Assembly: GCA_004298045.1 (NCBI GenBank)
Contig: SCRM01000021.1
Span: 248,001 to 312,000, forward strand
Reading direction: 5' to 3'
Length of the DNA: 64,000 bases
Source of the DNA: Rhodanobacter sp.
Lineage (GTDB): Bacteria; Pseudomonadota; Gammaproteobacteria; Xanthomonadales; Rhodanobacteraceae
The first letter of the stretch is position 1. Each line of letters begins with the position of its first letter. Below are positions 35,162 to 45,890 of the stretch, in pieces. Below the pieces are notes generated by a model, which was given only the letters and a program-made list of their open reading frames with translations, did not search any database and was not told the DNA's origin. Both the position numbers and the translations under genes were made by a program.

Positions 35162-35467
35162 TCAGTGCCATGGCAGGAAGTGCGCGCTGAAACCGAGGCC
35201 AAGCAGGACAAACGCGACCAGCAGGAAAAGGCCGATGGCCGTGAGTACCAGCTGCAGGTAGCCGAGCACCAGCCCGGCTACCGCCAGCCCGCCGCCGTCG
35301 ATGCTGCCCGGCGGCGCATGGCGTATTTCACCGCGCGCCAGGTGCCCGCACACCACGGCGGCAACGGCACCGACGAACGGCAGCATGCACCATGCCAGCA
35401 CGCCGAGCACGAGGCTGGCGATGGCGAGACCACTGGTGGTGCGGGCAAGCGGCAACGGTTGGTTCAT
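35162..35467 (-). CDS. DUF4190-type small membrane protein
   Basis: This 101-residue protein has two predicted membrane helices around [20 protein letters not shown] and [20 protein letters not shown], separated by [18 protein letters not shown]. That is the DUF4190 pattern (a short repeated [11 protein letters not shown]-type hairpin with a GHLA.GEI.R linker). Function unknown; often a small inner-membrane protein of envelope maintenance. ATG at 35467 was chosen because the family starts shortly before the first helix. It sits between the ALDH gene and pyrD on the same strand. Confidence 0.85.
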   Translation of the reverse strand: MNQPLPLARTTSGLAIASLVLGVLAWCMLPFVGAVAAVVCGHLARGEIRHAPPGSIDGGGLAVAGLVLGYLQLVLTAIGLFLLVAFVLLGLGFSAHFLPWH

Positions 35468-35490
35468 GGCAATCCCTGCGAAGGGCCTGG

Positions 35491-37026
35491 TTACAAGTCG
35501 AACTTGATGCCCTGCGCCAGCGGCAAGGCATTCGAGTAGTTGATCGTGTTGGTTTGCCGGCGCATGTAAGCCTGCCACGCCGTCGAGCCGGATTCGCGGC
35601 CGCCGCCGGTGTCCTTCTCGCCGCCGAACGCACCGCCGATCTCGGCGCCCGAGGTGCCGATGTTGACGTTGGCGATGCCGCAGTCGCTGCCACCGGTGGC
35701 GAGGTACTGCTCGGCAGCCTTGAGATCCTGGGTGAAGATGGCTGCGGACAAGCCTTGTGGCACGCCGTTCTGCATGGCGATGGCTTCGTCCAGCGTCTTG
35801 AACGGCATCACGTAGAGGATCGGCGCGAAAGTTTCGGTCTGCACCACCTCGTCGGAGTTTTTCACCCCGCGCACGATCGTCGGCAGCACGAAAAAGCCCT
35901 TGCGGTCGGTGAGCGCCTTGCCACCGGTGACGACGACACCACCGAGCTTTTTCACCGCATCCACGGCACCGAGATACGCCTCGACCGCGGCGGCACTGTT
36001 CAACGGGCCCATCAGCGTCTTCGCGTCGGTCGGATCGCCGATCTTGGTTTCGATCTGCTTGTACGCGGCGGTGAGTTTCTGCACCACGTCCTCGATGATC
36101 GACTCGTGCACGATCAGCCGTCGCGTGGTCGTGCAGCGCTGGCCGGCGGTGCCGACTGCACCGAACACGATCGCCGGAATGGCGAGTTTCAAGTCGGCAC
36201 TGCGGTCAAGGATGATGGCGTTGTTGCCGCCCATCTCCAGCAGCGAGCGCCCGAGCCGGCGCGCAACCCGCTCGCCGATGTGGCGGCCGACCTTGGTCGA
36301 ACCGGTGAAGCTCACCAGTGCGATGCGCTTGTCGTCGACGAACGCCTGCGACAGTTCGGTGCCGGCATCGTTGAAGAGGAAGAAGATGTCCGGGAAGCCG
36401 CCGGCCTTCAGCGCGTCGTTGCAGATGCGGATTGCCGCGATCGCGGACAGCGGGGTCTTCGGCGACGGCTTCCAGATGCACACGTCACCGCACACCGCGG
36501 CGATGAACGCGTTCCACGACCACACCGCCACCGGAAAATTGAACGCGCTGATGATGCCGACCAGGCCGAGCGGGTGCCACTGCTCGTACATGCGGTGCCC
36601 CGGCCGCTCGGAATGCATAGTGTTGCCATAAAGCATGCGACTCTGGCCGACGGCAAAATCGGCGATGTCGATCATCTCCTGCACTTCGCCGTCGCCTTCC
36701 GGCTTGATCTTGCCCATCTCCAGCGCCACCAGCGAGCCCAGTGCATCCTTGTGCTGGCGCAGCGCATCGGCGCACAGGCGGATGGCTTGCCCGCGCTGCG
36801 GCGCCGGCGTGGCGTGCCACACCGCAAACGCCGCCTGCGCGTGATCCATCAGCTTGGCGTAATCGGCGCTGCTCGACGCATGCACGCTGGCGATGACCTC
36901 GCCAGTGGCCGGGTTTACCGGCGAAAGCGTGCCAGCATCGGTGGTGGTCGACCACTCGCCGTTGCCGAAATACGTGCCCGGATTGCTGCTGCCAAGACCG
37001 AGTGCACTGAGGATGTTCTGGGACAT
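35491..37026 (-). CDS. ALDH7-type aldehyde dehydrogenase (aminoadipate semialdehyde type)
   Basis: The 511-residue protein is an NAD-dependent aldehyde dehydrogenase of the ALDH7/antiquitin group: [44 protein letters not shown] with the general-base glutamate, and [12 protein letters not shown] with the nucleophile cysteine. ALDH7 enzymes oxidise alpha-aminoadipate semialdehyde/piperideine-6-carboxylate in lysine breakdown, which is the likely role. The closing [22 protein letters not shown] motif is also ALDH7-like. ATG at 37026 follows GGAG. It heads a leftward run with the DUF4190 gene and then pyrD-murB-ppk. Confidence 0.9.
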   Translation of the reverse strand: MSQNILSALGLGSSNPGTYFGNGEWSTTTDAGTLSPVNPATGEVIASVHASSSADYAKLMDHAQAAFAVWHATPAPQRGQAIRLCADALRQHKDALGSLVALEMGKIKPEGDGEVQEMIDIADFAVGQSRMLYGNTMHSERPGHRMYEQWHPLGLVGIISAFNFPVAVWSWNAFIAAVCGDVCIWKPSPKTPLSAIAAIRICNDALKAGGFPDIFFLFNDAGTELSQAFVDDKRIALVSFTGSTKVGRHIGERVARRLGRSLLEMGGNNAIILDRSADLKLAIPAIVFGAVGTAGQRCTTTRRLIVHESIIEDVVQKLTAAYKQIETKIGDPTDAKTLMGPLNSAAAVEAYLGAVDAVKKLGGVVVTGGKALTDRKGFFVLPTIVRGVKNSDEVVQTETFAPILYVMPFKTLDEAIAMQNGVPQGLSAAIFTQDLKAAEQYLATGGSDCGIANVNIGTSGAEIGGAFGGEKDTGGGRESGSTAWQAYMRRQTNTINYSNALPLAQGIKFDL

Positions 37027-37130
37027 GCTTGACTCCGCGAAAACGTGAAACCCCGAAACAGTCATTCTATCAGTTGCCCCGCCGCGCCCGGTTCGCGCAG
37101 TGCGGCATTCCATGCCAAAATTCGCGGCTT

Positions 37131-37207
37131 GCCCCTGTAGCTCAGCTGGATAGAGCGTCCCCCTCCTAAGGGGAAGGTCGCGCGTTCAAATCGCGCCGGG
37201 GGCACCA
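37131..37207 (+). tRNA. tRNA-Arg (anticodon CCU)
   Basis: A complete 77-base cloverleaf with an encoded CCA. The acceptor stem is GCCCCTG with CGGGGGC, the D arm contains AGCTCAGCTGGATAGAGC, and the anticodon stem-loop is TCCCC-CTCCTAA-GGGGA with anticodon CCT at the loop centre. The T arm GCGCG-TTCAAAT-CGCGC follows. It reads AGG, a rare codon in GC-rich genomes. The gene stands alone between the ALDH gene and a gene-poor stretch. No integrase or att duplication is visible nearby. Confidence 0.97.
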
Positions 37208-37536
37208 TTCGTGCGCGACGTCGTTGCAGCTCCCCCATACCGCGGGCAGCGGTTCGCCACAGTTGCCTTGCACCCCGTGCATCAACCCGCCACGGCGGCG
37301 CCTTGGCGAAGTTGGCCGCGGCGTCCAGCGCCGTTTGTCGTCCACGACAGTCGAGTACGCGATGGGGGCAACGTCCGTGCGCCGCGCAAACGCCAGCGGC
37401 ACCGGCAGGCATCACGGTGATAGGGCTGATCAGGCCATCGACATCACGGTTCCACAAGGATCAGTTGGCGATCATCGTGGCTATGCATGCCCGGTGCCAA
37501 CGCAGCGTGGACATCGTGGCGGACTACACTGGCCTC
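37208..37536. other. Gene-poor stretch after tRNA-Arg
   Basis: About 330 bases without a convincing gene. Open frames here are arginine/proline-rich, as expected by chance in GC-rich DNA. One antisense frame through the tRNA gives the familiar spurious tRNA-antisense peptide. No repeat of the tRNA 3' end, no strong hairpin and no promoter could be seen. Confidence 0.6.
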
Positions 37537-37722
37537 ATGGTGCTTGTCGTCTCTCCAAAAATTCCCGTCAACGACCCGAAGCCGGTGCCGCCGGCAGAGC
37601 CGGATCCGGCCGATTGCTGCGGCGAAGGTTGCGTGCCATGCGTGTACGACCGGTATGACGAGGAGCGCGAGCGCTACAAGGCTGATCTGGCTGCGTGGCA
37701 GGCGCGCCATCCCGGCGAATAG
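37537..37722 (+). CDS. Small oxidoreductase-like (pfam09791-type) cysteine protein
   Basis: This 61-residue protein has PPAEPDPADCCGEGCVPCVYD followed by YDEERERYKADLAAWQAR. This is the pattern of the Oxidored-like family (P-rich start, CCG.GC.PCV.D.Y...L..W), found alone in bacteria and at the N-terminus of some eukaryotic oxidoreductases. Four cysteines in the CC..GC..C cluster may bind a metal. ATG at 37537 is the natural start directly before the family core; the frame is open further upstream but without similarity. Function unknown. Confidence 0.75.
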   Translation: MVLVVSPKIPVNDPKPVPPAEPDPADCCGEGCVPCVYDRYDEERERYKADLAAWQARHPGE

Positions 37723-37899
37723 TTGTCGCCAGTCAGGCGGTCATGCGCATGACGCGATGTAGGCTTGAGATGTGCGGCATGCCATGACGGTGGCCGCCAA
37801 CCGGTTTCGGCAACCCCGCATGGCGCGCGCGTACTGCGGTCGTTGCGCAGCCTTCGCTGCGGGGTTGCCGAACCCATCAGACCAGGTGTGGTGGCTGTG

Positions 37900-38872
<973 letters not shown>

Positions 38873-38880
<8 letters not shown>

Positions 38881-39760
38881 CCTGCGCGCGGGCGCCGTCG
38901 TCGCGAGCACCGTGCATTTGCCGCCCGGAACTTGGACGACGGTGCTGGACGCCCTGGTGGCGCGGTTCCCCGCGATCGACCGCGCCACCTGGATCGACCG
39001 CATCGCACGTGGCCGGGTGCTGGATGCGGCGGGGCAGGCGATTCCCATGGATGCCCCGTATCGGGCGGGCGCCTGCATCCGGTACTTCCGTGAGGTGCCG
39101 CACGAGGCGCCGATCCCGTTTGCCGAAACCGTGTTGCATGTCGATGCGCAGCTGGTGGTCGCCGACAAGCCACCGTTCCTGCCGGTGGCGCCGACCGGAC
39201 GCTGGGTGGAGGAAACCTTGCTGCGACGCCTGCAGCGCACGCTGGGCAATCCCGACCTGGCACCGCTGCATCGCATTGATCGCGCCACCAGCGGGCTGGT
39301 GCTGTTTTCCGCCAACCCGGCAACCCGCAACGCTTATCAAACACTGTTTCGCGAACGCCGCATCGCCAAGCGCTACGAGGCGCTGGCGCCGGCGATGCCG
39401 CGGCTCGCGTTTCCGCATGAGCGCTGCTCGCGCATCGAGCGCGGCGAGCCATTTTTTCGCATGCGTGAAGTGGCGGGCGAACCCAACGCCATCACCCGCA
39501 TCGAGGTGCTCGACCGTGGCGGCGCCACGTGGCGCTACGCGCTGCATCCGCTGACCGGGCGCAAGCACCAGCTGCGGGTGCACCTGGCCGCACTCGGCGC
39601 CCCGATTTGCGGCGATGCGTGGTACCCGGTCTTGACCGCGGAAGCGCCGGACGACGGTGCGCACCGCTTGCGCCTCTTGGCGCAGGCGCTGGATTTTGTC
39701 GATCCGCTCGACGGCGCGCGACGCCACTTTGAAAGCCGGCAGGTGCTGCCGGCGTGGTAA
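38873..39760 (+). CDS. RluA-family pseudouridine synthase
   Basis: The 295-residue protein has the RluA/TruC-type catalytic motif [18 protein letters not shown] with the essential aspartate in [32 protein letters not shown] and [20 protein letters not shown]. It converts specific uridines in rRNA or tRNA to pseudouridine; the exact site cannot be read from sequence. The GTG at 38873 overlaps the previous gene, so translation is coupled. No S4 domain is obvious at the N-terminus, as in RluA and TruC. Confidence 0.92.
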
Positions 39761-39842
39761 GTCGCGCCGCGGTGCAGTAACGGTCGGCGGGCATTCCACG
39801 TTATCGTCGCCGCCTTGTTTCCGCCGCAGGGGGTAGTTGCCC

Positions 39843-41864
39843 GTGAGTGCCCAGATGTTGTCCGCCGACTCGTCACGGCTCGAATTGACCTTGCGCGGCC
39901 TGGTGATCGGCATCCTGATCACCGTCGTGTTCACCGCCGCCAATGTGTTCTTCGGGCTCAAGGCCGGGCTCACGTTTGCCACTTCGATCCCGGCCGCCGT
40001 GATTTCGATGGCGATCCTGCGGGCACTGAAAAACTCGACGATGCAGGAGAACAACATCGTGCAAACCGTGGCCTCGGCCGCGGGCACGCTGTCTTCCATC
40101 ATTTTCGTGCTGCCCGGCCTCATCATCGTCGGCTATTGGAGCGGTTTCCCGTTCTGGATGAGTTTTGGCATCTGCGCCACCGGCGGCATCCTGGGCGTGA
40201 TGTACACCATCCCGCTGCGGCGTGCGCTGGTGACCGACTCCGACCTGCCGTATCCGGAAGGCGTGGCCTGTGCCGAGGTGCTCAAGGTCGGCTCCAGCCA
40301 CGGCAAGGAGGCGGCCGAATCGGTGGAATCCGGCGGCGCGGGGCTCAAGGCGGTGGTCGTGGGCGCGGTGGTTTCCGCGGTGTTCTACGTGGTGGTGCAG
40401 ACCAAGCTGTTTGCCGACATGGTGTCGGGTTATTTTCGCGTGGGCGACAAGGGGGCGGCGACCGGTTTCGATTTCAGCCTGTCGTTTGCGCTGTTCGCGG
40501 TGGGCCACCTCGTCGGGCTGTGGGTCGGCATGGCGATGCTGGTCGGCGCGGTGATTGGTTGGGGCTGGGCGGTGCCGCATTTCCTGCTGTTGCACCCGGA
40601 AAGCGGCGCGACCATGGATGCCGCGCAGGCGACGTGGAGCCATTACGTGCGCTTTGTCGGCGCCGGCACTATTGGCGTGGCGGCGATCTGGACGCTGGCC
40701 AAGCTGGTCAAGCCGGTGATTGGCGGGCTGGCTGGCGCCATGGCTGCCTCCAAGGTGCGCAAGGCGGGCAAGCTCGATACCTTGCCGCGTACCGAGCGCG
40801 ACATGCCGATCGGCATGGTCGGTCTCATCACGCTGCTGTGCCTGATCCCGGTCGGCTGGCTGCTCGGCCACTTTGCCAACATAAGCCACCTTGGCTCGCA
40901 GCTGACGCTGCTGGTGGTGGGCGGCGTGCTGTTCGTGGTGATCCTGAGCTTTCTCGTTTCCGCCGTGTGCGGCTACATGGCGGGCTTGATCGGATCGAGC
41001 AACAGCCCGCTGTCCGGCGTCGGCATTCTCGTCGTCATCATTGCGGCATTGCTGCTGGTGGTGGGGGTCAAGCCGCTGCTGCCGGCGGAATCGGGCAAGG
41101 CGCTGGTGGCGTTTGCGCTGTTCATCACTTCGATCGTGTTTGCGGTGGCGTCCATCGCCAACAACAACCTGCAGGATCTCAAGACCGGGCAACTGGTGGA
41201 CGCCACGCCGTCGCTGCAGCAGTGGGCGCTGGTGATCGGCGTGATTGCCGGTGCGCTGGTGATTCCGCCGGTGATGGATCTCCTGAACCAGGCCTACGGT
41301 TTCCTGGGTGCACCGGGCGTCGACCCGTCGCGTGCGCTGCCGGCGCCGCAGGCCGGGCTGATCTCCGCGCTGGCGCAAGGCGTCATCACCGGCGACATCG
41401 ACTGGAGCCTGATCATCATCGGCGGCGTGATCGGCGTGATCATCATCGTGGTCGACGAGATCCTGGCAAAAAAGGCGACATCGGTACGCCTGCCGCCGCT
41501 GGCCGTGGGCCTGGGCATTTACCTGCCCACCTCGACCACGTTGATGGTGGTAGTGGGCGCGCTGGTGGGCGCCTGGTTCGACCGGCGTGCCGAGCGCGGC
41601 CCCAACGCGGAGCCAACCAAGCAGCTTGGCGTGCTGTTGGCCTCCGGCCTGATCGTGGGCGAGAGCCTGCTGGGCGTGGTGGTGGCGGCGCTGGTGGCGT
41701 TTTCCGAGCAGCTCGGTTTTGCCAACCACGATGCGCCGCTGGCGCTGGTCGGCAAGGGCTTCCACGAGGCAGCCATCTGGATCGGTGGCACGGTGTTCGC
41801 CGCCATCGTGTTTTTGATGTACCGCTGGATCGCGCGGATGGGGCAGGGCACGACGACACACTGA
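39843..41864 (+). CDS. OPT-family oligopeptide transporter
   Basis: The 673-residue inner-membrane protein has about fourteen to sixteen helices and OPT-family landmarks: LTLRGLVIGILITVVFTAANVFFGLKAG, SGFPFWMSFGICATGGILGV, DLPYPEGVACAEVLKVG, and GYMAGLIGSSNSPLSGVGIL with the NSP motif. OPT proteins of this bacterial type move small peptides or metal-chelate compounds with protons. GTG at 39843 was chosen: GGGGG (39829-39833) lies nine bases before it, too close to the TTG at 39837. It lies 76 bases after the pseudouridine synthase gene on the same strand. Confidence 0.92.
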   Translation: MSAQMLSADSSRLELTLRGLVIGILITVVFTAANVFFGLKAGLTFATSIPAAVISMAILRALKNSTMQENNIVQTVASAAGTLSSIIFVLPGLIIVGYWSGFPFWMSFGICATGGILGVMYTIPLRRALVTDSDLPYPEGVACAEVLKVGSSHGKEAAESVESGGAGLKAVVVGAVVSAVFYVVVQTKLFADMVSGYFRVGDKGAATGFDFSLSFALFAVGHLVGLWVGMAMLVGAVIGWGWAVPHFLLLHPESGATMDAAQATWSHYVRFVGAGTIGVAAIWTLAKLVKPVIGGLAGAMAASKVRKAGKLDTLPRTERDMPIGMVGLITLLCLIPVGWLLGHFANISHLGSQLTLLVVGGVLFVVILSFLVSAVCGYMAGLIGSSNSPLSGVGILVVIIAALLLVVGVKPLLPAESGKALVAFALFITSIVFAVASIANNNLQDLKTGQLVDATPSLQQWALVIGVIAGALVIPPVMDLLNQAYGFLGAPGVDPSRALPAPQAGLISALAQGVITGDIDWSLIIIGGVIGVIIIVVDEILAKKATSVRLPPLAVGLGIYLPTSTTLMVVVGALVGAWFDRRAERGPNAEPTKQLGVLLASGLIVGESLLGVVVAALVAFSEQLGFANHDAPLALVGKGFHEAAIWIGGTVFAAIVFLMYRWIARMGQGTTTH

Positions 41865-41951
41865 ATGTGCGGCGGGCGGCAGCCATGCCCAACGTCAGCA
41901 AGGGATGCCAGTGCCGTAAACTGATGCTCTCCGAGGGGATGCGAGCACTGC

Positions 41952-44558
41952 GTGGAGCAAGACAAACCTGAAGTTGCACCGCCGGTGGTAGCGGTACTCG
42001 CCGCCCCCAGCCCGCGCGTCGTGTGGTTGCGCCGCATCATCGGCCCACTGCTGTCGGTCGGCATGCTGTGTCTGGCGCTGTGGGCGCTGCACCTGCTCGC
42101 GCGCGACGTCAGCTACCACGAGATTCGCGAGTACCTGCAGCACGTGTCGCGCCCGCGTCTGCTGCTCGCGATCGGGCTGACCACGCTGGGCTTCGGTGTG
42201 ATGTCGCTGTACGACCGTTTTGGCCTGGCCACCATCGGCAAGACGCTGCCGTGGCGACGGGTAACGCTGATCTCGTTCATCAGCTACGCATTCAGCAACG
42301 CGATCGGCATGTCGTTCCTGGTGTCGGGTTCGATCCGCTACCGCTTTTATGTGCAGAACGGTTTGTCCACCGGCGAGATCGCCAGGCTGGTGCTGTATTG
42401 CACCGTGGCGTTCTGGCTGGGCCTGCTGGCGCTGACCGGCACGACCCTGCTGGTCGTGCCGCTGCCGTCCGGTTTGCCGATGAGTTCCTGGCGGATTGCG
42501 TTGGCATCCCTTTTGGTGGCGATTCCGCTGGCATGGCTGGCTGCCGGCTTCATCCGCAAGCCGTTCAAGCTGTGGCGCTGGCAGGTGCATATTCCGGCTC
42601 CGGGCACCACGCTGCGCCAGATCGTGGTCGGTGCGGCCGATTGGTGGCTGGCGGCGGCGGTGATGTACGTCTTGATGCCGGATCGCCTGGATGCCGGCTT
42701 CGGGCATTTCCTCGCGATCTTCGTGATCGCCCAGATTGCCGGCCTCATCAGCCATGTGCCGGGCGGGCTCGGCGTGTTCGAGGCGGTGATGCTGGCGGGC
42801 CTCGGCGCCACCGGCAACCAGGCGCTGGCTGCACCCATCCTCGGTTCGCTGGCGGCGTTTCGCATCGTGTATTACCTGATGCCGCTGTGCGCCGCCACGG
42901 TGCTGGTGCTGCAGCGCGAAGCGCGCGGCTTGCATCGGCCGGCGCTGTGGTCGCCGTGGTTCAACAATCTGCTGCCCTCGTTTTTTGCCGGGCTGACGCT
43001 GGTGTCGGGTGCGGTGCTGCTGTTTTCCGGCGCTACCAAGGCGCTGCCGCACCGCATGGAGATCCTGCGCGACGTGTTGCCGTTGTCAGTGCTGGAAATC
43101 TCCCACCTGCTCGCCAGCGTGGTCGGCATGCTGCTCCTGATCCTCGCGCGCGGGTTGCAACGGCGGCTGGATGCGGCGTACTGGCTGACCCTGATCCTGC
43201 TGATATCGGGCGCGGTGTTCTCGCTGCTCAAGGGCATCGACTACGAGGAGGCGACGCTGCTGGCACTGCTGGCACTGGCGCTGTTCCCGGCGCACAAGCT
43301 GTTCTATCGGCGTGCGTCGTTGTTCAGCGGGCGCTTCTCGCCCGGCTGGATCCTTGCCATTGTCGCGGTGTTCGGCTGTGCGACGTGGCTGGTGATGTTC
43401 AGCTACAAGCACGTGGATTACAGCAACAGCCTGTGGTGGGAGTTCAGTTTCCACCAGGGCGGTGCACCGCGCGCCTTGCGTGCACTGGTCGGCGCCGCGG
43501 CGGCCGGGCTGCTGTTTGCGCTGGCCATGCTGATTCGCCCGCAGCGCTCACGCCACGTGCCGCCAACCGAAGCCGAGTTGCAGCGTGCGCTGCCGCTCAT
43601 CAAGCGGTACCACTCCGCACAAGCGCATCTCGCCCTCATGGGCGACAAGCATCTGTTGTTTGCGCCCAATGACGATGCGTTCCTGATGTACGACACCGAG
43701 GGGCGCAGTTGGGTCGCCCTGGGCGACCCGGTCGGCGCGGACGAAGATGCGCGGCGCGAGCTGGTATGGAGTTTCCTCGAACAGTGCGAGCGCGACGGCG
43801 GCTGGCCGGTGTTCTACGAGGTCAGCCCGGCCGATCTCGACCTGTATCTCGAAGTGGGCATGAACCTCATGAAGATTGGCGAGGAGGCGCGCGTCGCGCT
43901 GGCCGATTTCAACCTCGATGGCAAGTCCAAGAAGACCTTGCGCGGCACGGTAAACAAGCTCACCCGCGAAGGCTTGCACCTGGAGATCCTGCCGGCACAG
44001 CGGGTGCCTGAATTTCTGCCGCGATTGCGCGTGATCTCCGATGCGTGGCTGGGCGACAAGCACGCCCACGAGAAGCGTTTCTCGCTCGGCGCGTTCGATC
44101 CGAAATACCTGGCGCGCACACCAATGGCGTTGGTGTGGCAGGGCGAGCAGCTGGTGGCGTTTGCCAACCTGCTGCTCACCGACACCAAGGAAGAGGCCTC
44201 GGTGGACCTGATGCGCTTTTTGCCCAATGGCCCCACCGGCATCATGGATTTTCTGTTCATCGAACTCATGCAGTGGGCGCGACAGGAAGGCTACCGCTGG
44301 TTCAACCTGGGCATGGCGCCGCTGGCGGGCCTCACCAACCGCCGTCTTTCGCCATTGTGGAACCGTTTTGGCGCGCTGGTGTTCGGCCGCGGCGAGCGCT
44401 TCTACAACTTCCAGGGCCTCAAGCGTTACAAGGACAAATTCGACCCGGAGTGGGAGCCGCGCTACATGGCCACGCCGGGTGGCATCGCCGTGCCGCTCAT
44501 CCTGGCCAACGTGGCGAGCCTGATTTCCGGCGGATTGGTGGGCGTGGTGCGGCGATGA
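41952..44558 (+). CDS. mprF: Phosphatidylglycerol lysyltransferase/flippase MprF
   Basis: MprF aminoacylates phosphatidylglycerol with lysine (or alanine) from aminoacyl-tRNA and flips the product, lowering negative surface charge and giving resistance to cationic peptides. The 868-residue protein has an N-terminal flippase of about twelve or more helices (ISHVPGGLGVFEAVML is the typical motif) and a C-terminal GNAT-like synthase domain from about residue 540 (HLALMGDKHLLFAPND, VSPADLDLYLEVGMNLMKIGEEA, FNLGMAPLAGL). The GTG at 41952 is the likely start. The stop overlaps the start of the acvB-like gene (ATGA). Which amino acid is used cannot be told. Confidence 0.94.
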   Translation: MEQDKPEVAPPVVAVLAAPSPRVVWLRRIIGPLLSVGMLCLALWALHLLARDVSYHEIREYLQHVSRPRLLLAIGLTTLGFGVMSLYDRFGLATIGKTLPWRRVTLISFISYAFSNAIGMSFLVSGSIRYRFYVQNGLSTGEIARLVLYCTVAFWLGLLALTGTTLLVVPLPSGLPMSSWRIALASLLVAIPLAWLAAGFIRKPFKLWRWQVHIPAPGTTLRQIVVGAADWWLAAAVMYVLMPDRLDAGFGHFLAIFVIAQIAGLISHVPGGLGVFEAVMLAGLGATGNQALAAPILGSLAAFRIVYYLMPLCAATVLVLQREARGLHRPALWSPWFNNLLPSFFAGLTLVSGAVLLFSGATKALPHRMEILRDVLPLSVLEISHLLASVVGMLLLILARGLQRRLDAAYWLTLILLISGAVFSLLKGIDYEEATLLALLALALFPAHKLFYRRASLFSGRFSPGWILAIVAVFGCATWLVMFSYKHVDYSNSLWWEFSFHQGGAPRALRALVGAAAAGLLFALAMLIRPQRSRHVPPTEAELQRALPLIKRYHSAQAHLALMGDKHLLFAPNDDAFLMYDTEGRSWVALGDPVGADEDARRELVWSFLEQCERDGGWPVFYEVSPADLDLYLEVGMNLMKIGEEARVALADFNLDGKSKKTLRGTVNKLTREGLHLEILPAQRVPEFLPRLRVISDAWLGDKHAHEKRFSLGAFDPKYLARTPMALVWQGEQLVAFANLLLTDTKEEASVDLMRFLPNGPTGIMDFLFIELMQWARQEGYRWFNLGMAPLAGLTNRRLSPLWNRFGALVFGRGERFYNFQGLKRYKDKFDPEWEPRYMATPGGIAVPLILANVASLISGGLVGVVRR

Positions 44559-45358
44559 CCAAATCGAAGCGGGGCAGGTGGGCCATGTGGTCAGGCATTG
44601 GTGTCGCGGCGGTGGGTTTGGCCTTGGCAATCTGGACGCCGTTTTCCAGGCCGAGCCTGGAGCGATCCACCGTGCTGCTCACCCCGGCGGCAACCCTCGC
44701 CGCGCCGGCGGGCGAGGGCGACGTGCTCACCATTCTGTATTCCGGTGATGGCGGCTGGGCCGACCTCGACAAGCAGCTCGGCAATGCCTTTGTCGCGCGC
44801 GGCATCCCGGTCATTGGCATCAACGCCTTCAAGTATTTCTGGCGCAGCCGCGATCCCGACACCGCCGCCGCCGAACTCGACGCGTTGATGACGAAGTATC
44901 TCGGTGACTGGCACAAGCAGCGCGTGTGGCTGGTGGGCTTCTCGTTCGGTGCCGACGTGCTGCCCACGCTGATCGACAGGCTCAGTGCGGCAAACCGTGC
45001 ACGCATTGCGCAATTGGTGCTGCTTTCGCCCAGCCGCGATGCCAGCTTCGAGATCCAGTTCGAGGGCTACATGATGGCGCAGGGACGCTTCAAGGCCTTC
45101 GTCAAGACGTTGCTGGAGAAATTCAACAAGGTGCCGCACTACGCTGCACTGCCGCCGGTAGTGGCTATCGACCATGCGTTCCCGGTGGTTTGCTATTACG
45201 GTAAAGAGGAGGCCGACGACAGCCTCTGCACCGACGCGGGTTTGCCAAACTGGGTCACCGTGCATGCCAAGAACGGCGACCACCATTTCGAAGGCGGCTA
45301 CCTGCCGCTTGCCACGCAGATGATCGACGAGCTGCCGGTGGGCGCCGCTGGTCATTGA
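44555..45358 (+). CDS. AcvB/VirJ-family serine hydrolase
   Basis: The 267-residue protein has an N-terminal membrane anchor or signal (MWSGIGVAAVGLALAIWTPF) and an alpha/beta-hydrolase core: LTILYSGDGGWADLDKQLG, the nucleophile elbow LVGFSFGADVLP, and the histidine in GDHHFEGGY. It matches the AcvB/VirJ family. In Agrobacterium, AcvB sits in an operon with the MprF homolog LpiA and hydrolyses lysyl-phosphatidylglycerol. Here the ATG overlaps the mprF stop, the same pairing, so it should act in the periplasm on the MprF product. The single-domain form is VirJ-like in length. Confidence 0.9.
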   Translation: MTKSKRGRWAMWSGIGVAAVGLALAIWTPFSRPSLERSTVLLTPAATLAAPAGEGDVLTILYSGDGGWADLDKQLGNAFVARGIPVIGINAFKYFWRSRDPDTAAAELDALMTKYLGDWHKQRVWLVGFSFGADVLPTLIDRLSAANRARIAQLVLLSPSRDASFEIQFEGYMMAQGRFKAFVKTLLEKFNKVPHYAALPPVVAIDHAFPVVCYYGKEEADDSLCTDAGLPNWVTVHAKNGDHHFEGGYLPLATQMIDELPVGAAGH

Positions 45359-45404
45359 ATCGGCACGGCGGCATGATGGCCGCCCGTCCGCCGGAGTTCG
45401 TGCC

Positions 45405-45788
45405 ATGCCGCCGCGCCAGCCCGATGACGCCAAGCTCGATCGCATCGTTGCCGAAGCGCGGCGCGCCGCCGCGCAGCGTGAGGCCGGTTATCGCGAGCGT
45501 GCGCTGAAAATGTACTCGTGGGTGTGCGGCCGCTGCGGCCGCGAGTTCACCCGTGCCAACGTGCGCGAGCTCACCGTGCACCATCGCAACCACAACCACG
45601 ACGACAACCCTGCCGATGGCAGCAACTGGGAGCTCTTGTGCGTGTACTGCCACGACAACGAGCATGCCCGTTTCATCGACCATGTGCGCGGAGCAGGTTA
45701 CGAATTGGCGGCACCCGCGTCGGCGCCCGCCACCAGCAATCCGTTTGCCGATTTGCGCGCCATGCTGGCGGCCAGGGACAAAGGCTGA
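45405..45788 (+). CDS. yajD: YajD-family HNH nuclease
   Basis: The 127-residue protein has a zinc-bound HNH fold: CGRCG at about residue 42, LTVHHRNHNHDDNPADGSNWELLCVYCHDNEH with the HNH histidines and the second CXXC, and an alpha-helical C-terminus. YajD-like proteins are conserved small HNH proteins in proteobacteria whose cellular target is unknown. ATG at 45405 follows GGAG; a small GGCGGC-ATGATG-GCCGCC hairpin lies just upstream (45367-45384). It sits between acvB and rsmC on the same strand. Confidence 0.9.
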   Translation: MPPRQPDDAKLDRIVAEARRAAAQREAGYRERALKMYSWVCGRCGREFTRANVRELTVHHRNHNHDDNPADGSNWELLCVYCHDNEHARFIDHVRGAGYELAAPASAPATSNPFADLRAMLAARDKG

Positions 45789-45890
45789 CGCGGTACCCGG
45801 CTGGCGTTGCGTGAGCCCTCGTACTCGCGGCAGGCCCAACGGGCGCGCCTCGTACAATGGCGTCCTTCTTTTGCCGATACCGTTGCCGTG

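Noticed and set aside
37062-37457. Peptide read antisense through tRNA-Arg
   Set aside because: It contains the typical spurious tRNA-antisense sequence and has no independent support.
37131-37560. Integration site at tRNA-Arg
   Set aside because: No integrase, no duplicated tRNA 3' end and no change in neighbouring gene type were seen.
39873-41861. Histidine/glutamine-rich open frame antisense to the OPT transporter gene
   Set aside because: Composition is that of an antisense reading of a membrane protein; no domain.
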